This document shows positions 10,774-20,127 of a DNA stretch of 23,608 nucleotides, in pieces (the first letter of the stretch is position 1; each line of letters opens with the position of its first letter). A program made the position numbers and the translations under genes. The notes under the pieces are model-generated. The model was not told where the DNA came from and made no database searches. It saw only the letters and a list, made by a program, of their open reading frames with translations. The stretch is from Tieghemiomyces parasiticus (lineage: Eukaryota > Kickxellomycota > Dimargaritomycetes > Dimargaritales > Dimargaritaceae), in assembly GCA_027575765.1 (NCBI GenBank), contig JANBPT010000772.1, positions 1 to 23,608 of the forward strand, read 5' to 3'.

Positions 10774-12443
10774 GATTGTACTATGGGAAAACTAGAGAGA
10801 ATATAATAATAAGAGCCTGCGGCTGGCATGCGGTACATTGGGATGCATTCTGATCCGATCCCGTGCAAGGACCATGGGATCGGGTGGATCCCCGGGCCGC
10901 CCAAAGAAAGGCGTCTATGCATGATGGGTTTTGATTGGCGGCTTTTAGGTGGAGGTAGCGATACAGTTGAAAATTCGGTCCCACGGGAGATGGATTGGTT
11001 TGCCAGGTTCCCATAGGTGGCATAATGAAAACTAGGCAGGGTGAAATTGACGCCTACCTTTTACTAATCCTGGGCCAATGATGCGGGGGTCTCTGGAAGT
11101 GGTGATGGTAAGGGGTCACTTTTTTTTTTTTTTGGCGGCCGAGTCACCAGTTCCATCTTATGGTGCTTGCTTCAACTGAAAATTGTCGGTCAATTTTATG
11201 TAGGCCCGCGCCTAGCCCATCACCCGCGATTGCTGATCCTTCCATAACTAAAGGTCGGCTTAATAAGCGGCAGGGTTTCCTTAGCGCCTGCTGAAGCTTC
11301 AATGTTAGGCAGATCGTATCCGAGTGACGATACAGGACCGCTGCAAGCCAGCCAGCCTATCATCAGACGGCAGCTCGACGCGATGTACTCGAAACGGGCG
11401 CTTACGTATGGCTTATGCCTAGATCATCGCTGCATTTTCAGTAGCACAAAAAGGAGGCAATGGAGGACGGCATCGGCCCGGTGATGAGATGGACTGCGGT
11501 GCTAACAATCGTGGAGGTCTTAAATAGAGCCCTGAATACCAAAGTTCTGCTGTGAGGCGGACAGACAGGCAGGGGAGAGACGCGTAGATAGGATCAATGT
11601 ATATCCTACATTACACATCCACCGACAGGGTGCGTGAGCCCCAAAGTGGGTCGGCGCCACCCCACTACATGACAAATCACGCTGTGATGCTGACCACTAC
11701 CAACCGGTAACTTGTTCCATTGATAAGTGGCGCAACTGGCCACACAGCGCACGTATACCGCGCCGACGGGCGTGCCTTTGAAAACCTACGAGTGGCCGGT
11801 CGGAAGGTACGTGCCAAGAGGACCATTGACCGCAGCCTAGTACAACCTCCTCCACGTGTAAAGTCCTCGGAAACACAGTGACTAGTAAAAAAAGGAGGGA
11901 CAGGGGGAGGGGGGAAATCGCTGGCAAAGCAATCTACCATACCAGATAACGAGAAAGAGGGGCGTGTGTGTATGTCTGATTTCAGTAGACCTGCGTGGGC
12001 CACGACTGATTACGTCGGCCCTTGCGACAGTATCCGTATTGCCTTGTTCACCTCGCAGGGATCATTAAAACGAGCCGAGCTCGCCGCCCCCTCCCCACCT
12101 CCTCCGCGCCTATCTTTTCTCCTCTCCTATATGCCATCGGTTCTTGACCTACTGCCAGCAACTTTCTTGTCTCGTCTTTCATTAGAGTTGGCATCCGTGC
12201 TTCTCCTTATTCCCCGCTACCTAACCTTAAGCCCTCCCTAGGCTCCCACGTCGGCTGCAACCCGCTTCGCCTATTTTAAGCAACCTTGTACCTCTCCAGG
12301 GCCCTTATCGTCCAACCCAAACCCTCTACCTGGCGTGTCACCTGGTCCCACTACCTGCTTGAGACGTCTACCATCCAAAGGCTTCCTATTTTTGACCGTA
12401 CCACCGTCCCTGGTGTGCCTAACCCAGCTCCAGAATTATTCCT
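10774..12443. other. Divergent intergenic region between bL27m and Sec14-like genes
   Basis: The two flanking genes are transcribed away from each other, so both promoters should lie here. A T14 tract sits at 11120-11133. A C/T-rich leader runs from about 12080 to 12443 before the Sec14-like ATG, with a weak TATA-like TATTTTAA near 12272. The A/T-rich TATTATATT (minus strand, about 10797-10805) is a weak candidate for the bL27m promoter. Open frames in the interval look like chance. Confidence 0.5.
11120..11133 (+). repeat. T14 homopolymer
   Basis: Fourteen consecutive T in the divergent spacer upstream of the bL27m gene, which reads as A14 on that gene's strand. Poly(dA:dT) tracts often exclude nucleosomes at fungal promoters; that role here is inferred. 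Confidence 0.7.
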
Positions 12444-13691
12444 ATGCTTTTCAACAAGGACGCCGCCAAGTCGGGCGCTGAGGAACCCGTCACCCACGTC
12501 CCGTGCCTGACCCCGCCTTCGCAGTACTACCGCATTCCCCGGGCCCCGCTGACTCCCGACCAGCGCAGCATGCTGGACCAGCTCCAGGCGCGGCTCCCGG
12601 AAATCATAGCCAAGACGCCCGCCGCCGATCACGCCAAGCACCAACGCTTCTGCTCCACGGGTTGTCTGCACCGCTATCTCCGCGCCAACAAGTGGCAGCT
12701 TGACAAGGCACAAGTCGGGCTTGAAAAGACGCTGCAGTGGCGCAGCGAGTACCGTCCCGACGAGATCACTCCGGAATCGGTCGAGTCCGAGGCCGTCCGT
12801 GGCAAGATGTACCCCAACGGCTACGACTTGTTTGGCCGCCCAGCTATTTATATGCGTCAGCGCCTCAACCACACCCACGACAAGGACATGCAGATGCGGT
12901 ATCTGGTATTTACGCTGGAACGCGCCGTGCAAATGATGCCGTCGCCGCCCTCTTCTTTCCCTTCGAACGCGGCATCGGCCGCCGCCAACGGGACCAACCG
13001 CCGCGACTCGGGTGCCCAGGTACGGGACGCCGAGAGCAGTGACGATGGACCCGAGGCCCTAAGTTTGGTTATCGACTGCGAAGGCTGGTCCATGTCCAAC
13101 AGCGTGCCCCTCGGAACCGCCCGCGAGACCCTCAATATTTTAGGGTCGCACTACCCAGAACGCCTTGGCCACGCCTTCGTCCTCAACGCACCTTGGTTAT
13201 TCTGGACGTTTTTCAAACTTGTTTCGCCCTTCGTCGACCCCGTCACCCGCCGCAAAATCAACTTTGTTGACCTCAAGACCCAGCACTCAATCCCAGTGCA
13301 GCATTACAACGACGGTGAAGTCGTCCAGGTCGTCTCACCCTCCTCAGCCACCACCACCCTTCCCTCGCCGGTCCCGGGGCCTAATGTCCCTTACGCCTCT
13401 CAGCTTTCCTCAACCGAAGATCTTGAAGCCTTCAATTTTAGCCACCTGGCTGCCCGAAATGGGCACCAGACCAACGGTACGACGTCTGTCGCGACCACCC
13501 CGGAAGCCATCGAGAAGGCCAAGAAGCCCAACAAGTCGAGTGAAATCTGGGCGAATCTGCGCAACTACTTCAGTGACAACTACCTTGAGGCGTCTGTCGG
13601 CGGGAGGTTTCATTTCCAGTATCTGCATGAGCAGACTTGGCCCTACCTCTGCAAGCTCTTTGAACAATCCAAGCCTGCGGCCAGCCCTTAG
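12444..13691 (+). CDS. Sec14-like phosphatidylinositol-transfer protein (CRAL-TRIO; PDR16/SFH3-like)
   Basis: Lipid-binding/transfer protein of the Sec14 family; PDR16/SFH3-type members bind phosphatidylinositol and sterol and act at lipid droplets, plasma membrane and cell periphery. Single exon of 415 residues. The CRAL-TRIO N domain is seen around residues 45-105 (C-L-H-R-Y-L-R-A-N-K-W, then W-R-S-E-Y). The lipid-binding domain starts around 118 with G-Y-D-L-F-G-R-P-A-I-Y and Y-L-V-F-T-L-E-R-A-V-Q-M-M-P. It continues with L-S-L-V-I-D-C-E-G-W (about 205) and H-Y-P-E-R-L-G-H-A-F-V-L-N-A-P-W-L-F-W. It ends with F-V-D-P-V-T-R-R-K-I-N-F-V and a C-terminal F-Q-Y-L-H-E-Q-T-W-P-Y-L. Two low-complexity inserts interrupt it: about 166-203 and 291-375. 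Third codon positions are strongly G/C, unlike the secreted-protein genes. The ATG follows a long C/T-rich leader. PDR17/SFH4 or a fungus-specific Sec14 paralogue are alternatives. Confidence 0.92.
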   Translation: MLFNKDAAKSGAEEPVTHVPCLTPPSQYYRIPRAPLTPDQRSMLDQLQARLPEIIAKTPAADHAKHQRFCSTGCLHRYLRANKWQLDKAQVGLEKTLQWRSEYRPDEITPESVESEAVRGKMYPNGYDLFGRPAIYMRQRLNHTHDKDMQMRYLVFTLERAVQMMPSPPSSFPSNAASAAANGTNRRDSGAQVRDAESSDDGPEALSLVIDCEGWSMSNSVPLGTARETLNILGSHYPERLGHAFVLNAPWLFWTFFKLVSPFVDPVTRRKINFVDLKTQHSIPVQHYNDGEVVQVVSPSSATTTLPSPVPGPNVPYASQLSSTEDLEAFNFSHLAARNGHQTNGTTSVATTPEAIEKAKKPNKSSEIWANLRNYFSDNYLEASVGGRFHFQYLHEQTWPYLCKLFEQSKPAASP

Positions 13692-14288
13692 GCACCTTAT
13701 CAATTCATTCTATTGTATTTGCGTTTACCTAATAGTTACCGGCTTTCTTTCGATGTCAATCTGATTTATTTGTATGGCTAGTAGCCTGACTCTCATCCAA
13801 GTCAGTGGTGCCCATCGGATTAAACAAGATTATACAGTCTAGCATTGGCTTTTATTTATATTTTAACGTACCAGAATTTATTGTCTTGCCGTTAGATACG
13901 ACACCAAGTTACTCACTTGCGAAGGCGGTAGAGACCCCACTTGGTGTACAAGGGGGACGCTGGCTCACCCACTCATACCCCTCATGGCTAATTTGCCGCT
14001 AGATAGGTGATCTCCGCTCATTGGCTTTCGAAGTCTGCCCATGATGCATGCAAAAAAAAAAATATACTCCCTGCACAGGTGGTTCACGCGTACCACCGAC
14101 ACTCCCTTACGCCTCAAGTGCCACGAGAGGGAGTCACCAAGCGTCAGCCTCTACGTTGCTCTTGCTTCACTCGTTTTTTTCGAACGCGTCGTGCCCGAAT
14201 ACCGCCTTCTCGCAGTCTCTTCTTCTCTCCAACCAGTCTATTGGCTATCCACCAGACCGTCATTCCGGTGCCATTGGCCTGTCCCCCG
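13692..14288. other. Intergenic region with Sec14-like 3' end and Myb-like leader
   Basis: The first 200 bases are A/T-rich (for example TTTATTTATATTTTAA near 13852) and probably contain the 3' end of the Sec14-like transcript. From about 14145 to 14288 the + strand becomes C/T-rich and lacks ATG, matching the leader type seen before other genes and ending exactly at the ATG at 14289. Confidence 0.5.
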
Positions 14289-15822
14289 ATGCGACTCCTG
14301 ACTCTAACCGGCAGGCTGGTCGGCCTCCGTTTGCTCCCGGCCCTGCCGACCGCCCAGGTCGCCAGATTGCCTTGGCCCATTCACCAGTTACGCGCGCTCC
14401 ATGCCACCTCTAGCACTTGCCTGCTTACGAAGGCCAGGCTTCCAACGCAAAGCCGCACGCGTAGGAAGCCCCAAGGTAGGCACCGCTGCTATTTTTCAAA
14501 GGTTGGGATGTGTCGATATGGACCGGCCGACTGCCCTCGCTGATAAACCCCGCGGGGAGATAGGCCGTCCTGGGTCCGCTGCCGCCTCTGGAGTGCACCA
14601 TCCTTTGGTCCTAACTGACGATAACTGCCGACCAACCCACCGTGCCCACTGCATAGCCACGCCCGAGCCGAGCAACCACAAGCTGCAAAATCACAATATT
14701 AGATGGTCACCGGCAGAGGACGACCGGCTCCGCAAGGCCATAGCCACCCATAGTACGGGGAGCTGGATCCGTATCGCTCGGGAGGTGGGGACGCGTACCA
14801 ATACGCAATGCTATTGGAGACACACTTATTTGACCGGGGTGACCCCTTTCCGAGCACAAGCCAGTACCGGTAGCAGGGTACCCCCTGGGCAACCGAGCTG
14901 GACCATCAAGGACGACCGGTGGCTATTGCGGCGGGTGGATCAGGTTGGAGAAAGCTGGTCTCTAATTCGGAAAGAGCTGCTGGATCGTCGAGCACCGCCC
15001 CACCACAGCAATTACCGTACAAGCTCTGCCTTGCGGCATCGCTATCTCACCATCGCGGCTGAAACTCGTGGATCTTGGCAACCTGACGAGATCGAGCGGC
15101 TGAGAGCAGTCATGGGAGACCCCGAAGTCCAAAGCAAGGTATTGGCTAGTGGTCGATTGCCATCAGGATTTTGGGCGGATGTCGCGGCCAAAGTAGGGAC
15201 ACGAAATTCTATACAATGCATAGGGTATTGGTTTAGGGGCCAGCGACGCTTGATGCCCGAGGCACCCGTAGCTACGGAGGGTGGGGTACAAGCCGGTTAC
15301 CGTGCCCCTTCGGCACGTTGGTCCGTCGCCGACGATGTCCGCCTCCTTCTTGGGATTCATCGTCTGTGGCCCCATCTCCTCGAAGACATGCCGGTCTACG
15401 CCGAGCTCTGCCGCCGGGTCGAGGAGTCAGACCGAGTAGCCATGGAACCTAGCCAGGAACCCAACGGCCGGGTGCAGAAGCTTGGCGAGCAGCCACTGGA
15501 GGGTGGATTGCCCATGCTTTGGGCTACCTTAGCGCAGGAGTTTCCTGACCGCCATTATCACTACCTTATGCAGCGCACGCAGAGGCTTCGTCTCCATTAC
15601 CACCACCGCATCCCAGCCAATTTCAGCGATAGTGCGGCTGCCCAACTCCTGGAGCTCTACCAAAAATACGGGCCCCAATATCGGGTGATCAACAAGGCAA
15701 TGGTGCTCGATTCAGACGGCCCTTCTCTACGGGCCTTGATTCGGTACTATGAGATCCGCCAGGCGCTAATAGAGCGGGCTAGCCAAACTCCCCATAATCC
15801 GCCGGATTCCCCCAGCAGCTAG
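14289..15822 (+). CDS. Protein with tandem Myb/SANT-like repeats, probably with a mitochondrial presequence
   Basis: The 3' part is one open frame (open from an ATG at 14401) with about five degenerate Myb/SANT-like units. Using that start: 100-147 (I-R-W-S-P-A-E-D-D...W-I-R-I-A-R-E-V-G), 165-210 (S-W-T-I-K-D-D...S-W-S-L-I-R), 224-280 (G-S-W-Q-P-D-E-I...F-W-A-D-V-A-A-K-V-G), from 306 (A-R-W-S-V-A-D-D), and a weak one at 407-450. Such repeats normally bind DNA. My preferred model starts at 14289: exons 14289-14475 and 14564-15822, 481 residues, removing an 88-base intron with donor GTAGGC, acceptor TAG and a CTGAT branch-like site. That adds an N-terminus of about 60 residues with no Asp or Glu and with L-R-A-L-H-A-T-S-S, typical of a mitochondrial presequence. 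The ATG at 14289 is the first after a C/T-rich leader. The alternative is an unspliced 473-residue protein from 14401. The repeats are secure; the 5' end is not. Confidence 0.75.
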
Positions 15823-17117
15823 GTTGTTTTTCTTTGTTTTGCAGTGTAGGTTACATTAAATGCTCGGCGTGCCGTTTATTGGTCGTTATAAAGGTTGTCA
15901 AAGTGTGGTGGGCATGGTATTCTGTGCGCGTGTTGGTATGAAGTGTTGTAGTTTTCCAACGTTGACTAGTTATGCAGTCGCAAGCGTCACGATTATTAAA
16001 TGCAATTTCCTCTGTCGTGACCACCACGGAGAATGGGTGTTCCGCAGCGAGAGGTAAATCGTGTGGCCAAAGCTATCTATGCAGTGGAGATGACATGTCC
16101 TGTTGCGTCTATTTCTGCCCAAGGGGAGGGGGCTGGGGGTGGGAGGGCATCGCTGCCAATCGCTCCGAGTGCAAAGGACCCCACTCTACAGGAATATCGC
16201 TACTACCGCCATCAAATGAAGGTGGAGTAGCGGCGTTCCCTCCTCCCGGGTCCACCCCTGAGCAATAAGCTGGTTGGGCTCTAAATCAGTGCCGTTGGTC
16301 GCCAGTCGACGGGTTTGGCGAGCCGCGTCTGGGCCCGACGATGTCAGGGCCGTTGGTGTTGTCGCTAGGTTTAGGCAGCGTTCAACGCCCATCGTTTTTT
16401 CTTCTTCCGGCCGCAGCGAGCGCATATGGAAGGGGAACGGCGCGGGGTGGAAGAAATGGTATGGGTGGCCACATACGAACTTGTGGCTACACTTGTAACC
16501 GTTGTTGTGACGTGATACGTGTCCCCCCGTAACGCTTCCCTCCCTCTTTTTTTTCGCCCTCGTCATTTCCATGTCGTTTCAAACCAGCTACCCTGCCCCC
16601 TCCCCGACGGCATTGAGGTAGGACACATGGTGTGTAGCCGTTGCCATATCCCACCGTCTCTCCTATTTTCCCCTAGAACGGAATCTAACGGCACAGCCGC
16701 ATAGGTGGCACAGATGAGGAGGTATAGGCGAGATCGGTGCCGCAACAAGCCACCAGGGAGCAGGTGGAAGGATGCGTTGGTTTTCCTGCCGGAGGAAAGA
16801 GGGAAAAGCGGCAGATTCGCTGCGCACCTTAATTAGACGCTTTCCTGCCCGCCCTTTCAGCCGTTGGAGTGCTATACTCGCCGACTGCCTGCGCTTCATC
16901 ATCATCGCTATATATAGTGATGCTGCACCTCGACTCTCCTCCTTCATTATTACTTCCAACAACTCTGCTGGAAGATCTTTGATCTATTATCCTTTTCCTA
17001 GTCAGCCTGTTGAAATACCATTTTCCTCGTTACTATCTTAGCCTAGCGCCCACTTACGCTGTTGTCGTACTAGTCCTTTCGTTACCCGCGAAGCCCCGAT
17101 ATTCAGGTCCGTCCACT
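15823..17117. other. Intergenic region upstream of the large secreted-protein gene
   Basis: No credible gene is seen. T-rich sequence after 15822 probably contains the 3' end of the Myb-like transcript. A C/T-rich stretch occupies about 16535-16680. A TATA element lies at 16909-16916, followed by a C/T-rich leader up to the ATG at 17118. The frame of that gene is open upstream to 17010 but only from a TTG, so it is unlikely to extend there. Confidence 0.55.
16909..16916 (+). promoter_or_regulatory. TATA box of the large secreted-protein gene
   Basis: TATATATA lies about 200 bases before the ATG at 17118 and is followed by C/T-rich DNA. A transcript starting about 30 bases downstream would meet 17118 as its first ATG, which supports that start codon. 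Confidence 0.5.
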
Positions 17118-19220
17118 ATGCTTCCGTCCATGTTGTGCTCGGTCACTTTGACCTTGGGGCTGCTGGTCGCGGCCTCTACTGCCATGTTCGCCCCCCACAA
17201 CAATCCGTCGTATTCACGGGCGTATTCAGACCCCCAGCAGCCCGATTACAACGGAGTGGACGAGCAATACTACTCGGACGGTGGTGCGAGCCAATATTAC
17301 CCCTTGGATCCGCAACGCCGTCCCCAAGCGTTTCAGCCGACGCCATGGTATCCGAATAATCCACCGGATGGGGCGCCCTTTAACCAAGCCCCACAGATGG
17401 GATCACCCCAGTATATGTGGCAACGGGTGGCGCGCCAGCCAATGCAGCGCCGGAGGACCATATCGCACCACTTCCATCGCCAGCAGTGGCCGCCCCAGAG
17501 AGAGTCGATGCGTCACGAATTCTATCCCTATGAACCCCGGTTTGCCCACAGGTACTCTGGCCAAGGGTACCTGTCGGCACCGTACATCCAGCCCTCGGTT
17601 AACCAGGACCCGTATCATAGGTCGCCATCGAGTGTTATCCAACAACCCTCTGAAGTTTACAGCGACCCATCCCGAGCCGACAGCCAGCTGACCGCTACTG
17701 GACGACAGAGAGTGGCCGTCCAGCCGCAGTTTATTAATGACATCAATTACAACGGTATCCACGATGTGGGAGGTTACCCTGCCGCGCCGCCAAGCCAGTT
17801 GCGGACGCCATCCGGGGTTGGGCACAATAATTTTGGGGATATTTCGCAGCGGCCGATGACCAGAGACGGCTTGGAAGTCGCTTCGGAATTCCCAGAGGCT
17901 GACCTGACCAATATGTCCCGGGAAATGGGGGACAGGTTCGTCACCCCCAACCAGATGTCTGTATCACACACTCACTCCCTATCCAGTGACAACCCTACGT
18001 TCGTTGCGACTCCGCCGTCGGGGCCCAAGCAGCATCCTCAAACCCAAGGGCCTCAGGACCACCCGAGCGAACTGGACTCCATTTTGGGCATGTCATTTTA
18101 TGATCTGCTCAATATACCGCCGCTCCAAGTTGATAATAGCATGGTCGACCAGTCCGACCAGAAGTTGTTGCTGAAACCTGACTCGATTGCCACTTCTTCC
18201 AACCTCACGCCCCAGCCTCCGGCCGCGGAACTACACCCCAGTAAAAAGCGCAAAAGAAGCGAAAAACTCCCGAAAACGGTCTCAGCTAGGTCTTCCCGGA
18301 GAAGTCGACTGGGTTCAGCGGCGAAGAAAGCGCGGCCTTTGCATGCAGCGCAGCTCGAGGAGACCAAGGAGTATAGGACGATTCCCGGTAGAAAAGTCAA
18401 AGGCCACGGCAACAGCGACGCGCGCCGCAATGCGGGAGGCCCGGCTGGTAATGCGGATGACAAACACATGCCCATTGCAGATGATTTGGCTGATAGCGCG
18501 GGTGACAGTCACGATCCCATTAAGTACCAGAAGCAGGTTGGTCTCCCCCGTGGCAGTGGTGTGCGCCAGGCCGCCAGTGCTGCAAACACGGCCAATACGC
18601 CTCCCACTACCGCTATCGCCGAATCACATCCTTCCGACTGTCCTGATTTAGACCTCTCGATCAACATCAATCTACAGCGGTACCATCAGACCCAGAGTGT
18701 AGGTTCACCTCCTGAACTGTCGATGGTTATGCCTCAGGCCCTAAAGATCATGGCCTTCGACCAGAAACAACTAGAGGGCACCGATGGGCGCATGCAAAGC
18801 CTGCCTCCTATCTCTGGCGACCCCGCCGCCACCTCCACCGACAGTGGCTCCAGCTCACCTGCATACGCCACCTACCGCAGCACGGGACTGCTCTACGATG
18901 CCATAGCCAGGGTACCCAACGCCATCATAGTGTACGCCTACAGGCGCCACCCGGAGAGTCCTGACTCGAAGGGATTGATCTACAGCCTGGCTTACCATCA
19001 CGCATTTCCCGATAATTTCAACAGGGAGCTTCGAGACCGCTGGGAGCGAGTGCCGTATGAGACGTCAATGCACCTCCTAGGGCCCTCTAGCCATCCTGCC
19101 AAGTATGTTATGATAGACAGAAAAAGAACGCCCATCACGGCTATTTCGCCGGCTGTCCTTAATGCCTTCCGTCTACTTCTAACGATAAGCGGACGCCACT
19201 CATACTTGGAGATGCTTTAA
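17118..19220 (+). CDS. Large disordered secretory-signal protein with nuclear-localisation-like cluster; unknown family
   Basis: Single-exon frame; 700 residues from the first ATG. Residues 1-25 look like a signal peptide: hydrophobic core L-T-L-G-L-L-V-A-A, cleavage possible after S-T-A (22) or M-F-A (25). Residues 26-170 are rich in Tyr, Pro, Gln and Asn, with several Tyr-Tyr pairs and an Arg-Arg-Arg site, prion-like in composition. Residues 171-370 are Ser/Pro/Gln-rich. A basic cluster follows: KKRKRSEK at 376-383 and Arg/Lys-rich to 406, which matches a bipartite nuclear localisation signal. The last part, about 582-700, has ordered composition (for example L-L-Y-D-A-I-A-R-V-P-N-A-I-I-V-Y-A-Y-R-R) and ends shortly after L-L-L-T-I-S-G-R. 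I recognise no family. The signal peptide and nuclear-type signal conflict for an ordinary secreted protein. Possibilities are an effector-like protein, a cell-surface matrix protein, or a nuclear protein whose N-terminus only resembles a signal peptide. Confidence 0.75.
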   Translation: MLPSMLCSVTLTLGLLVAASTAMFAPHNNPSYSRAYSDPQQPDYNGVDEQYYSDGGASQYYPLDPQRRPQAFQPTPWYPNNPPDGAPFNQAPQMGSPQYMWQRVARQPMQRRRTISHHFHRQQWPPQRESMRHEFYPYEPRFAHRYSGQGYLSAPYIQPSVNQDPYHRSPSSVIQQPSEVYSDPSRADSQLTATGRQRVAVQPQFINDINYNGIHDVGGYPAAPPSQLRTPSGVGHNNFGDISQRPMTRDGLEVASEFPEADLTNMSREMGDRFVTPNQMSVSHTHSLSSDNPTFVATPPSGPKQHPQTQGPQDHPSELDSILGMSFYDLLNIPPLQVDNSMVDQSDQKLLLKPDSIATSSNLTPQPPAAELHPSKKRKRSEKLPKTVSARSSRRSRLGSAAKKARPLHAAQLEETKEYRTIPGRKVKGHGNSDARRNAGGPAGNADDKHMPIADDLADSAGDSHDPIKYQKQVGLPRGSGVRQAASAANTANTPPTTAIAESHPSDCPDLDLSININLQRYHQTQSVGSPPELSMVMPQALKIMAFDQKQLEGTDGRMQSLPPISGDPAATSTDSGSSSPAYATYRSTGLLYDAIARVPNAIIVYAYRRHPESPDSKGLIYSLAYHHAFPDNFNRELRDRWERVPYETSMHLLGPSSHPAKYVMIDRKRTPITAISPAVLNAFRLLLTISGRHSYLEML

Positions 19221-19762
19221 GTCTCCGAAGCGGTGGATTCAATCGATCCAGATGGTAGGATTAGTTGTCAAGTTTATTTTCAATTATCGTTTTCCCTTCT
19301 CAAAAAACGGAACGGCGCGGCCGACTGACTGGGCTCCTAAATGTTTCTCATTAAATATTAAGTACTAGACCTTAACTTCTCCCATAGCAAAACCTCGGCG
19401 CGATTATGTGTCATCGAGATGCAGCCAGCAAGTGTGCCGAAAGGGAGCGTGGTGCCCTAAACTACTGGTCCGATCAGTTGCACTACAGCTCACCTTCTTT
19501 TTCCAAGCTTCTTTCCTTATCTCTTCAGCCTTCTCCTTTCCATTCAATATTCCATTACGGCGATGTTAACCTTCCTGATCTGCTAGTCGGCGTCTCCCCT
19601 CCGACAGGCACTGCCGCCTCTCGCCTCTTGGGGCTTTCCTTCCATCAGCCTCCTTCTTTGCTGATGCGGTAACTTGGTAGCTACCTTCCTACTCGCCTAG
19701 GCGCCAGCCCCGCCTCGCACTATCGTCCTTGGGTTCGCCCCTAACCTAAGCTATAGCTATTC

Positions 19763-19785
19763 CAAAGGATGCCGGCCATCCTTTG
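19763..19785. repeat. Perfect 9-bp hairpin
   Basis: CAAAGGATG and its exact complement CATCCTTTG are separated by five bases. A second small hairpin (GACCC/GGGTC) follows within 10 bases, and a 10-bp palindrome AGCTATAGCT precedes it at 19749-19758. It may be part of a structured RNA; no family is recognised. Confidence 0.6.
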
Positions 19786-20004
19786 ATATGAAAGACCCTC
19801 TGGGTCGCTACTCAATTAACGATAGCTTATCACCCACTCACAACCGTTTTCTAATATTCTGCAATTGGTTTGATTGGTTTTTCAATTTATTAGTTTTCCG
19901 TTCCCCAGTTTCTGGCTTATAGTTTTCCTCTAGGAAGTTTTCCCTACGACAGGGAGGAAGGTGCCTTTCCCTAGATAGTAATTTAAGAAATAGGGGTGGG
20001 AATA

Positions 20005-20015
20005 CCCCCCCCCCC
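20005..20015 (+). repeat. C11 homopolymer
   Basis: Eleven consecutive C in non-coding DNA, preceded by a G-rich stretch (GGGGTGGG) that could pair with it. No function is apparent. Confidence 0.7.
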
Positions 20016-20104
20016 GGTAACTAATACTGCTCTCCACCTGAAAGGACCCTCCTTGTGTGGACGTACGCTAATTTGTGCTGAGCTGGCGGAGGTTTGGTAC
20101 TGAC

Positions 20105-20127
20105 GGAGAATAAGTAAAATATTCTCC
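20105..20127. repeat. Perfect 8-bp hairpin
   Basis: GGAGAATA and TATTCTCC flank a seven-base loop. It lies in the same gene-free stretch as the hairpin near 19770. It could be part of a transcript's secondary structure, but no transcript is shown. Confidence 0.55.

Noticed and set aside
14401..14563. Simple unspliced start of the Myb-like gene at 14401
   Set aside because: Not excluded, but ranked second: an ATG at 14289 would precede it in the transcript, and the added residues resemble nothing, whereas the spliced alternative gives a presequence-like N-terminus.
17010..17117. Upstream extension of the large secreted-protein frame by 36 residues
   Set aside because: The extension begins at TTG, not ATG. 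The first in-frame ATG is at 17118 and directly gives a signal peptide.
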